Of a stretch of 64,000 bases of DNA, positions 49,301 through 62,000 are shown in pieces (positions within the stretch are counted from its first letter, which is position 1; each line of letters starts with the position of its first letter). A program made the translations under genes and the position numbers. Source of the stretch: Panopea generosa (taxonomy: Eukaryota; Mollusca; Bivalvia; Adapedonta; Hiatellidae); NCBI GenBank assembly GCA_029582155.1, contig CM055898.1:25149339-25213338 (forward strand), given 5' to 3'. The notes under the pieces are model-generated. The model was given only the letters and a program-made list of their open reading frames with translations. It was not told the DNA's origin and did no database searches.

Positions 49301-52300
49301 AAAAACATTTATTTTACCTCTATATATCTGAAGAGTTGCTTGAAATCCTTTAAATGTTGTTGAAGATACGTCACTTCTGAACTTGACCGTGAGGTAATTG
49401 TATAAAGTCCAAGTTGTCTTTCGATAGTTGTGTCCGCAGAACCTGCAGTGATGAATAGACAAATGTTGTTTTATGCCATGTCGCCACACTAGGAGGTCAT
49501 TTTGTGAGTATTCAGGTAATGCCATGACGATTGGAAAAACACATTCTAAACAAACATTTTAAGAAACATGTACTATATGTATGGGGGCGGGAGAAGAATG
49601 AAGAGAGAATAAAAACAAGTTAATAACGGCAGATATTTATATGAATATGATTTTTTTTAATGTGTTAATAATATTTATGAAAGAGATAAAATGATGTTAA
49701 ACTGCTGAGAGGTGACCGTCAAATATTTTATACGTTATGGACTTTCAAATTATTATGACGTCGTATGACTATTTAAAACGTCTAATTTTGAGAGTATTTG
49801 GCACCATTACTTCCAGGAACAAGACAGTCATCATCTAATAAAAGATACAACATAGTAAATTACGAGCACGTGTATCCATGTTTCATATTTTCGAAAAGGA
49901 CAAAGATTGTGTAAAACGTACAATTTTTGCAGTAATCACCCATTTTACCTCAAACATGATTAGTGTCTACGTAACAGACACACGTAATGTAAATTCCTAA
50001 ATTGAGGTCAGCTATTCTGTGTTTAACATATCTGATACCGACAGAAGAAATACGGTTTGTGTAAAATGCAAATGTAAAGCCACTGATACTAGATTGAGTA
50101 TGTTTAACAGAATGTCAATGAATAAGCTAGTGCATTGAATCATACTTGAATTTGCCCATTCTTGATTAGGAGAAAGGTTTGAGGTTTCCATTTTATTTTC
50201 TGTTCTGTGCTTCAAAGTGATTTTTATCCGATAATATTGAAAGTGATGTGTGTGTTACAGCCGTCGTAAAAGGTAGCCTCGAACTTTGACCTATGTTGTT
50301 ATTTCTTGGAGTTCCTTGGTGATCAATTGGTTTATTCCATCATAGAGTTACTGCTTAAGCCAGTGTTGCTAACGGCTGTGAAGGATGCCTCATGAAAAGA
50401 CTCGCTATATTTTGTCGAAATACCAAATATATCGGACAAAAGAAACCTATGATAGTATAAAACATGTCCAGGAAAAGCAACTAGCAGACTCGGTTACATG
50501 TAGCAAACCGAGTCTGCTATTTTTTTTTCTTGGGCGCGTTTTATGATTTCACAAGTTATTTTTATCTTATGGCATTAGTCTTTACGTAAGAGATACAGTT
50601 GATGTGGTATACGTACTTGTAACCAGGCATTCCGGGTAAAACAAAGATAATCTCTATATAAGATTTGCAGGAGGAATCGCTCTCATATTAAACTTCGAAG
50701 CCGCTGGCAAAGTCAAGCTGCATCTTGCTGCCTTCTGGACTCTGGCGGATGAACGTGAATATAGCAGAAAAAATGACTTTTTCGGAGATGCAAGTTTGCT
50801 TTCTTTTATAAATATAATTTCAGTAGTATACAAATAAATCAAGTGATCCCGGTTTTTGAGTGGCAAAGTGTTTTACGTTTAAGCATATATCAATCAATAC
50901 ACATTTTACAGCGAAAAATCTGATTTATGTAGTAGGTTAATAGGTTTGCAACAACTTCGGATATACGTTAAATACTTCGGCATTCCATCATTTATTAATT
51001 TGACATATTTAAGATTTATCATCAACATATAAAATCTTTTTTTTTAAATTTTATCAATCACAATTCTGCATTAAAATTTGTCAATTTAAATTATCGTTTT
51101 GTGATATTAAAACCAATCAACATCATTGGAAAAATGACGCTTTTTTATTTACCACTTTGAAATACTGTTCAATTGATACATAATTTAAGGTTTCCCTTCA
51201 GAAATTATGTACACTAAACCTTTGTCAGAAACAAGTGCTCCAAAAAATAATTCAAACATTTAAACATAATACACTGAAAGGTTTACATGTCGAAGAAGTA
51301 ATAGACTTCTACTGTATGAAAAAATGCGCTCATAGAATTAACTAAATTAATAGCACATCTTTTATCAATACCTTAAAATGCCACCCACAGTCCCTACTTG
51401 GAGGGTAGTTGTTTGGATATCCAGGACTTGAGATAGTGTATGATGTTTCAGTTGTAAACGTTTTCACTTCCCCGCAATCTGTTTCATGACATAACAGTTT
51501 TGAAAACATATAAAAATGAGAAGTTATACAACATGATGTTCAGCATGCGACCTAGTATTCAAGGGACACAGCCACAATAACAGCACGAAGTTTTCATGCA
51601 ATACACACAATGAACTACCATATACAGGATATAAACGTACAAAAGAAAAACTGACAACAGATGTCAAAGACATTGAACGATCAGTAGAAAACACCACTGG
51701 AAAACTGAGACCATGCTTCTGTTTCACCAACATAATAAATACTAAAAAAGCTTAGACCATGCTTCTGTTTCACCAACATAATAAATACTTAAAAAGTTTA
51801 AACCATGCCTCTGTTTCACCAACATAATAAATATTTGAAAAGCTTAAATCTAAGAAATACAGCTAGATGTATCTCGTTAAAATTTCACATAATTATATCT
51901 CGGTAACTAATTTACGGACAATCATTGCCATGAAGTCACTATGGTTAACGGTATGCAGATAAAGCCGCCCAACGTATTGTCCTTTTCGAATAAAGTCGTA
52001 GGATTGATTGATTGATTGAATATTTAGCGTCATTTTTATGCCACCGAGGGCTAACAGACGATCAGTTAACCTAACCACTGTTTCCTGGGATTAAGTCGTA
52101 GAAAATGAAGTATTGGCCATTAATATGTGGTATACTAGTAACATAATAGTCGGGTTTGGCTGGCTCAGTCAGTTATGCGTCTGACTGTTAATCCAGTGGT
52201 TTCCAGTTCGAATTTCAGCACAAAAAACAATCTCTGAGGTTATTTGTTCTATCTCATGTTTGCCCCGCCGTTTAATGTGTTTGGAGGTTGTCAGTGACGT

Positions 52301-52958
52301 GAAGAGAAGTTTGTCTAGTACTAGTTAAACGCCTAGCGGATCCCATTAACGATGTTTGGGTGGGATGACCGCGCAAAACCCCATCAAACAAACAAATAAA
52401 AACTCCCGTTAAGACATTTATATTTGTTTTCAGCCTTCATCAGATAAAAAGTGTAAACAATAACAACGTCAAGTAGTTTTATTTAATTCGATATAATACA
52501 GGTGATAAACGCACATCGCTTGATAATTTTCCTATTTAATAAAGTTAGAATTTATATTAAATTCAGAACAAGCTTAAACTCTTTGTGTTTATGATACTAC
52601 CAATAATACAAATCAAATAAATACACAATTCTAAAAGTTTAATATCGGGGGTGAATATTTGTTCAAAATAATGTTTTAAGATACTATTAAAAAGCAGTTA
52701 TCAATTTTTTAATGGCATTTAAAGCAAACAGTTAAATATTTTAAAAAGAAACACCAAAATGGTTCAAGAGTAAACGTTAGTCAAATACAACATGTTGATT
52801 TATACATATCTTAAATATCAGAAATAAATAGTAAAACTTGTTTCGATATGTAAACAAATACTTTGTGATAGAACAGTTTGCATTTCTTAACCTTTTTTTT
52901 TTTTTTTTTTAAAAAAGTATTTACAAATTTACAAAGTCTATAATTAATAATAAAATGA

Positions 52959-53005
<47 letters not shown>

Positions 53006-56000
53006 CAATGTAGTTAAAAAAATAATCTCTTTTTCTTTAAATTAAAGTCTACATGAGACAGTATTCTAAGCATTGCCACACTAGGTTATCATACTGCAAC
53101 ATATGATAAAATAGCCCACCCAGTCACAATATACTGACACTGGACAGACCACACCTAGAACTATCCTCGAAATGTGCCATGCGAGGAAGCTAATAGTATA
53201 AATTTTCACGTATTTGGTATGGTTCGGCCGGGAATTCAGAACAATGAAGTAACATATTCGGTTTTATTGAGTCTTTTCTAGAGGGATAATGAAACAAACA
53301 ACATCCGTCACAAATCAGAAAACAAAATAAGGAAAACTTAGTCTAATTACTTACCTTGATTTAAGGGGAAATAGACGCAGTAGTAGTAGTTGTAAAGATC
53401 GTTACTGTACTTGTAAATATATGGAATCTGTCCGGTTATATTTACATTTAATGCCGAATAGTTGGTACGCATCATATAATATTCTTTTATAGAATACATA
53501 CCTAAACAAATACAAATGCAACCAATTTAGATGTGTTGCTTAAATGCATTATTTTTTTTATGGTTATTGTTATCATTATTACTATTTGGTGGTTTCTGAA
53601 TTTCATTTTGATATTTTTTTATAAAAATAAACAACTATAATTGACAAAAAATAATCAGGATTTACTCCTTTGTTTTGTCCATATTTTTTCCTATTTTACA
53701 AATTCTGTCGTTTTTAACAAACCATTTTCAAATTCTTATACCAATGAATGTCTGTTCTCAATAGGACTTTAATCGAAAGCGGTGAAATAGAATTTGAAAT
53801 ATGTCAAAAATTCGTGTCGATGAATTCAAATAAATACAGACCAATTTTGATTTGAAAAAAAAAATGATATTAGATTACAATACGGATTTCAGATTGAAAT
53901 CATTCAATATTAATTAAACAGACATTTGTTATAATTTACGTTTAGTTTTTACATGACATTTCAGCCCTAAGACGTTAAAAGAACAGCCGGGTCCAGTATT
54001 ATAGTAATTGGAAAGCTGAGTTCCGGTTTATATTTTTCAACAAATGGATAGAAATAATTATGGTATTAGTTTTAATTGAAGTCACCAACAATTATTATTC
54101 AATAAGTATATTCAAGCAATCTATTGGTCAGTATCTTACATATTCAATATTTTACAAGTATGTGACCACATCTACTAATTAACCTTCCGTTTTAAAGTTC
54201 AGTATATGGGCATCACCTCACGTGACATTTTGGTATCAGACTTGTAAAGACATTATTTATAACTTTTTTTGATATTAAACGTATTACTTTAAATAAACTT
54301 ATTTATGGTAAACTGCAACTCTATTGTGACAATACGTTAAAATATTTGAAGCAGTTCAGAAATACATTGTATCTACTTATCGTTTCGCTTTAAAACCTGT
54401 AACGTCTGAATAACTAACAAGACTTAGTCTGTTTTAATTTACAGAATTGATGTTTACCTGTCCTTCAGTTGTGTCCATGCCGTTCAGAACATGTCCAATA
54501 TGAACATGAGTTATTATTAAATGGGTATGCTACTACACATATTCATATACTACATAAATAATTTGATTTAGTTTTCTTTTTTCAAATATTCGCTTCATTT
54601 TTCTAATCTTTTTAAACATACAAACCAATATGACTTACATTATTTTAAAGAGAATATAATCATCAGGATTTTTCAAAATTTCCCCAAATATATCATGCCA
54701 ATATATACTCACTGACCCCATATTGCTGAAAGAATACATATTCAAACATACTAAAATAAAATATTAAAAACAAGTTTCCTAACATGGGCTACGCGCCTAA
54801 CTTAGCCTAAAATATATTTCCCGGTTAATATTGCAACATATTTTGTGATGTATTAAAAAGTTGTTTCTTTATATGATTTTGATCCGTTATACAGGGTTAC
54901 AATTAGTAAAAATAGTTTCATCCTAGAAAGAGTCCGAATGACGATACGAATGTCGTCAAGCAGTATTTAAGTGCTGTCTATTTTTAGAATATGGATTTCG
55001 TTTCAAGTTTACCACTCTCATTTAAATATCGATTTTGTCACGTTTTTGAGGATTTTACATACCATAAACTATTCGGATTTCATTTATTAATGATAATGAG
55101 ATGATTTGATCCATTTTGATAATTATTTAAGTCTTTAAGACATTTATAGCGTTTTATCCTGATATACCCCCTATGTAGCATGTACATCTTAAACAAATTG
55201 ATATTCATAGAGTTTATAACAAAATCAAAATTGTTAACGATCTGCCAAATATGTTAATGTTAAAATTTAATACATGTCATGGATAATAACTTTATTAGAT
55301 TTTAACTTCCGTTTTAATCCTTACGATTGCTTTAATGCCAAAATGGTCTTTTAAGATAGGTTGTTGCTGAATACAGGTTAAAGTTGTGATGAAAGCATAT
55401 GAATAGGAAATAACAAGAGAAACTCCGTAAGACAAGTGGCTGCTTAATAGAGGTGACTGCTCACTCAGGTTTGACTGTACTTTAAACCAACATCAGCAAT
55501 TATTTCTATGAACATTTTTAATGTGTTTTGTCACAATCCGCATAGTATTAACACCATCATTAAGCAAAAAAATTACCTGTAATGCAATCTATTTTTAGAA
55601 AATTGGCCATGTTTGTATATAAAAAACGTTGTTTCAAAACCCTATAATTTGCATTTCATTCTCACCTTCTACCTCCTGGCAACCCCATTGATTCTTTAAA
55701 TACAAGATAAAGCTGTTTGTGACAGGAAGACTGATTGGTATTTTATAATGTCCATCATTTCTGCAGCAGAACTTGTACTCAAAGAATCGGTCATGGTGAC
55801 CGTCTGGTACAACTCCTGTGGAACCATTTCTCAACTGAACATTACCGTATGTCTCTATGGTACCATTCTCAAAACCTGTAAAATATCAATACATCATATA
55901 TGTCCTGTCATAAGCGTTAATACATTTACTATAAAAGTGTTGTTTTTTTAATAATGATAACCTACATATCACACAAAGCTTGACGTAAAATATTAACAAT

Positions 56001-59000
56001 AACTAAATATTCCTTTATTTACAAGCAAATATAAACTATTTAAGCATATCATTATGAAATTAAAAAATATTTTCATATTTGTAAAACCCATTAATTGAAT
56101 AAAGTTGATTCAAAGTTCAAAGATTGTAAAGTGAAATACTGTAAACCACTAGGTAATAGCGAGAACTTAATTCCCGCTATTATTCGCAAGTCTTAACTCT
56201 TGCGAATTTAAAGATTTCGCTAAAATTACAATTATGTTCAATATCCGAATGTTTACAATATCCGAATAAAAAATGAATTCCGGCAGTTCCACTTTTCGAA
56301 CGTCGCAAACTTTTCATGAATAAAAAAAATAGGTAAAATCAGAGCAAAATCGCAAAATTAAGTTCACACGAATTTAAAGTGTTTTATTGTATATCAATAT
56401 AACGAAATATGCGAGATAATAAACAAAAACAATATAAAAAAAACATTTGCATTTTCCTGTGTCACTGTAACATACTGTGTCTCAATATTATCATTAAACC
56501 AGTAAAACCTATATGTGTATGGCATTAAGAAATAGTTAAATAATGCATTGTTACAGATAAAAAATATTTCTTCAAGTTAATTCCGTTATCATTACATCAT
56601 TGCATAGTCTTGCATTAAGCATCAGTGTTTTATATACCAATTTCATAAAAAACTGTTTTGATTTCACTCTTCTAATCCTTAACAACTATTATGTCTAGTG
56701 GTTGAAGTGTCGTAAACAATTGTCTGCAGATACCCAACCCCAACACCCTCCGCCCTGTTATCAGAAAGTCATACTTTGCCATCGGGGTACACTCTGTCAT
56801 ATCTTAGTATACAGTCTTCTCTTGGTGACCAAGTGAAAACCCGCCTTGAAATCAGAAAGTCATACTTTACCATCGTGGCACATTTCGCTTATTTAAGCAC
56901 ACAGTATTCCTCGTTTGATCATGTGAAACACTGCATCGAAATCAGAAAGTCATACTTTACCTTTGTGGCACATTTCGCCATATTTTAGTATAAAGTATTC
57001 TCCTGGTGACCAAGTGATACACCACCTTGAAATCAGAAAGTCAAACTTTACCATCTGGTCACCCCGCCATATCTTAGTATACTGTATTCTCCTGGTGACC
57101 AAGTGATACACCACCGAGAAATTAGAAAGTCATGTTTTACCATCGTGGCACATTTCGCCATATTTCAGTATATTGTATTCTCCTGGTGACCAAGTGATAC
57201 ACCACCTTGAAATCAGAAAGTCATACTTTACTATCGTGGCACATTTCGCCATGTTTTAGTATACAGTATTCTCCTGGTGGCCTAGTGATACACCAACTTG
57301 AAATCAGAAAGTCATACTTTACCACCGTGGCACATTTCGCCATGTTTTAGTATACAGTATTCTCCTGGTGGCCTGGTGATACACCACCTTGAAATCAGAA
57401 AGTCATACTTTACCATCGTGGCACATTTCGCCATGTTTTAGTATACAGTATTCTCCTGGTGGCCTAGTGATACACCACCTTGAAATCAGAAAGTCATACT
57501 TTACCATCGTGGCACATTTCGCCATGTTTTAGTATACAGTATTCTCCTTGTGGCCTAGTGATACACCACCTTGAAATCAGAAAGTCATACATTACCATCG
57601 TGGCACATTTCGCCATGTTTTAGTATACAGTATTCTCCTGGTGGCCTAGTGATACACCACCTTGAAATCAGAAAGTCATACTTTACCATTGTGGCACATT
57701 TCGCCATGTTTTAGTATACAATATTCTCCTGGTGGCCAAGTGATAAACACCCTTGAAATCAGAAAGTCATACTTTACCATTGTGGCACATTTCGCCATGT
57801 TTTAGTATACTGTATTCTCCTGGTGGCCTAGTGATACACCAACTTGAAATCAGAAAGTCATACTTTACCATCGTGGCACATTCCGCCATATTTTAGTATA
57901 CTGTATTCTCCTGAAGACCAAGTGATACACCACCTTGAAATCAGAAAGTCGTATTTTACCATCTGGTCACTCCGCCATATTTTAGTATACTGTATTCTTC
58001 TGGTGACCAAGTGGTACACCACCATTAAATTAGAAAGTCATACTTCACCATCGTGGCACATTTTGCCATATTTAAGAATACTGTATTCTCCAAGTAAACA
58101 AGTGTTACACCACCATGAAATAATAAAATCATACTTTACCATAACGGCACATTTCGCCATATTTTAGTATAGAGTATTCTCCTGGTGACCAAGTGATACA
58201 CCACCTTGAAATCAGAAAGTCATACTTTACCATCGAGTCACATTTTGCCATATTTTAGTAAACAGTATCACCCTGGTGACCAAGTGATACACCGCCACCT
58301 TGAAATCAGAAAGTCATACTTCATTATCGTGGCACATTTTGCCATATTTAAGAATACTGTATTCTCCTGGTAGCCAAGTGATACACCACCATGAAATCAG
58401 AAAGTCATACTTTACCACCGTGACACACTCCGCAATATTTTAGTATACTGTATTCTCCTGGTGACCAAGTGATACACCACCTTAAAATCAGAAAGTCATA
58501 TTTAACCATCTGGTCACTCCGCCATATTTTAATATACTGTATTCTTCTGGTGACAAAGTGTTACACCACCATGAAATCAGAAAGTCATACTTTACCATAA
58601 TGGCACATTTCGCCATATTTTAGTATAGAGTATTCTCCTTGTGACCAAGTGATACACCACCTTGAAATCAGAAAGTCATACTTTACCATCGAGTCACATT
58701 TTGCCATATTTTAGTAAACAGTAACACCCTGGTGACCAAGTGATACACCACCACCTTGAAATCAGAAAGTCATACTTTACCACCGTGGTACATTTCGCCA
58801 CATTTTAGTATAGAGTATTCTCCTTGTGACCAAGTGATACACCACCTTGAAATCAGAAAGTCATATTTCACCATCGAGGCACATTTCGCCATGTGTTAGT
58901 ATATTGTATTTTCCTTGTAAACAAGTGATACACCACCTTGAAATCAGAAAGTCATACTTTACCATCGTGACACACTCCGCAATATTTTAGTATACTGTAT

Positions 59001-62000
59001 TCTCCTGGTGACCAAGTGATACACCACCTTGAAATCAGAAAGTCATACTTTACCATCGTGGCACACTCCGCCATATTTTAGTATACTGTATTATCCTGGT
59101 GACCAAGTGATACGTCACCTTGAAATCAGAAAGTCATACTTTACCATCGTGGCATATTTCACCATATTTTAGTATAGAGTATTCTCCTGGTGACCAAGTG
59201 ATACACCACCTTGAAATCAGAAAGTCATACTTTACCATAATGGCACATTTCGCAATATTTTAGTATAGAGTATTTTCCTGGTGACCAAGTGATACACCAC
59301 CTTGAAATCAGAATTTCATACTTTACCATTGGGTCATATTTCGCTTTGTTTTAGTATACAGTATTCTCCTGGTGACCAAGTGATACACCGACTTGCAATC
59401 AGAAAGTCATACTTTACCACCGTGGTACATCCTGCCATATTTAAGTATACAGTATTCTCCTGAAGACCAAGTGATACACCATCGTGAAATTAGAAAGTCA
59501 TACTTTACCATCGTGGCACATTTTGCCATATTTCAGTATATCGTATTCTCCTGGTGACCTAGTGATACACCACCTTGAAATCAGAAAGTCATACTTTACC
59601 ATCGTGGCATATTTCGCCATATTTTTGTATAGAGTATTCTCCTTGTGACCAAGTGATACGCCACCTTGAAATCAGAAAGTCATACTTTACCATCATGGCA
59701 CATTTCGCCATATTTTAATATAGAGTATTTTCCTGGTGACCAAGTGATACACCACCTTGAAATCAGAATTTCATACTTTACCATCGGGTCACATTTCGCT
59801 TTGTTTTAGTATACAATATTCTCCTGGTGACCAAGTGATACACCACTTTGAAATTAGAAAGTCATACTTCACCATCGTTGCACACTTCGTCATATTTTAG
59901 GAAACTGTATTCTCCTGGTGACCAAATGAAACATCACCTCCTTGAAATCAGAAAGTCATACTTTACCATCGTGGCACACTCCGCCATATTTTAGTATACA
60001 GTATTATCCTGGTGACCAAGTGATACACCACCTTGAAATCAGAAAGTCATACTTTACCATCATGGCACATTTCGCCATATTTAAGTATAGAGTATTTTCT
60101 TGGTGACCAAGTGATACACCACCTTGAAATCAGAATTTCATACTTAACCATCGGGTCACATTTCGCTTTGTTTTAGTATACAGTATTCTCCTGGTGACCA
60201 AGGGATACACAACCTTGCAATAAGAAAGTCATACTTTACCACCGTTGTACATTCAGCCATATCTTTGTCTACAGCATTATCCTGGTGACCAAATGATATA
60301 CTGCCTTGTTATCAGAATGTTATACTTCACCATCTGGCACACTCCGTCATGTCTTAGTATACAATATTCCCCTGTTGAGCAAGTGATATCCCGTCTTGTT
60401 ATCAAAAAGGCATACTTAACCACCGTGGCACACTCCGCCATATCTTAGTATACAATATTCCCCTGGTGATTAAGTGAAACCCATCCTTGTTATCAGAAAT
60501 TAATATTTTACCATCGGGACACACTCCGCCATATCTTAGTATACAGTATTCTCCTGGTGACCATGGACCAGAACCAGCGCTTGTCGTTTTTGTGCACGTA
60601 TCATGGGACACTTCACGTCCATCTATGTACCTATTTAATTATGCAACTGTTATTCCATTGCAATGTTTAATGGTTATATAATTTATTACATATTACCACA
60701 ACAAAACATCACGGACGTATTGTTTCAGTTTTCAAAATGCACAGAGCGATAACTTTTAATTGATAATTAAGCTATTAACTATTTAGATGTACATTCCTTT
60801 TTCTATCAGGCAAAGGAAAAGGCAGCATAGTTTTCCGAGAACTCTTGTTTGTTGTGTGGTAACCACATGATATATAACTCAATTTTTTCTGTCACTTTTG
60901 GGATTCCAATAATTAAAAAATATAATATCTAGCAGTTATTAGACCATTAACCGTTTTTTTATTATTATAGTACCAAAATGGTCAACATTTGTTGCAAACC
61001 TATTATTTTATATGTATTTATAGATTGATTTTCATTGACCAATTTAACTAAAACTCATATTTTAAACGTTTTAGAGGGTGTGCAATAATTAACGAATGAG
61101 TCAGACGTGCAAACGGACGATGTACACTATTAAAGAAATAGCAATTGTCGCTGTTTTTTTTCTGTTTATTTAGTGTGACTTTAACATTTGGTTAAACAGA
61201 TACACATATACAAATAAGGGAAAATGTTTCAATTGTTGTTGCCAGTAATGGGAACATCGCTCGTCGTACGAAGGCGGAAATGGCCGAACGATATTACGAT
61301 AGTGTTGCGAGAAATAATTTTCCACGAGTCGTGATTACAATTTATCTTTGCTACTTTGCTTCAGCAATTCATTCTATTTACCCTGGGGAGTTATATTGTC
61401 CGCCTTTCCACACCCACGCCGAGGCCCAGTGCACCATATTTCCCACGGTATATCCGGCTGAGCAATTTTTATTTTTCACTTTAAGCGTAGAATGTGTACC
61501 AGTTGGCATCATGGTTGGGTAACCTTAAATGAAACGAAATAAAGAATGTTTCTTCTGTGGAACTTCAGCTGCAGCTGTGATCAATATACTAGTATAGGAG
61601 TATACTAAATAAACTGTGTTTGAAGTATCTAAAGTTCGCATGTCAATAAATTACCTACCTTTACATAGATATTAAAACATGTTTTGAATTCGCATACAAA
61701 TTCAACTCATTTTTATTGATATTTTTTGTTGTTGACTGAAATTCAATTTTATTTAATGACATTCATAATGGACATGACTAGCTAGGTACCCACTAGCGAT
61801 TGAATATCCCGTATGTGACACTTACAAATATATATACATGTACTACCATTTCAATTCCCGAACTGTGACACTAATCTATGGATATACAAATAAAACTATA
61901 CTCCAATATTTCATAAGGACCATGTCATTTATTTCCCATAGATGTTACTTTAATGGTATTTGTATAATTTTAAAACTTTTTAAAACTTCATGCCATATGC

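Noticed and set aside
52811..53008. Minus-strand frame with a poly-Glu-Arg run
   Set aside because: It is the translation of the CT microsatellite and an adjacent poly-T.
56760..60511. CRISPR-like array of about 90-base repeats
   Set aside because: Repeats are directly adjacent with no variable spacers, the genome is eukaryotic, and the unit is derived from an exon.
61280..61522. Plus-strand 80-codon frame starting MAERYYDSV
   Set aside because: It overlaps antisense to the first ApeC exon, which has matching splice phases and a conserved duplicate.
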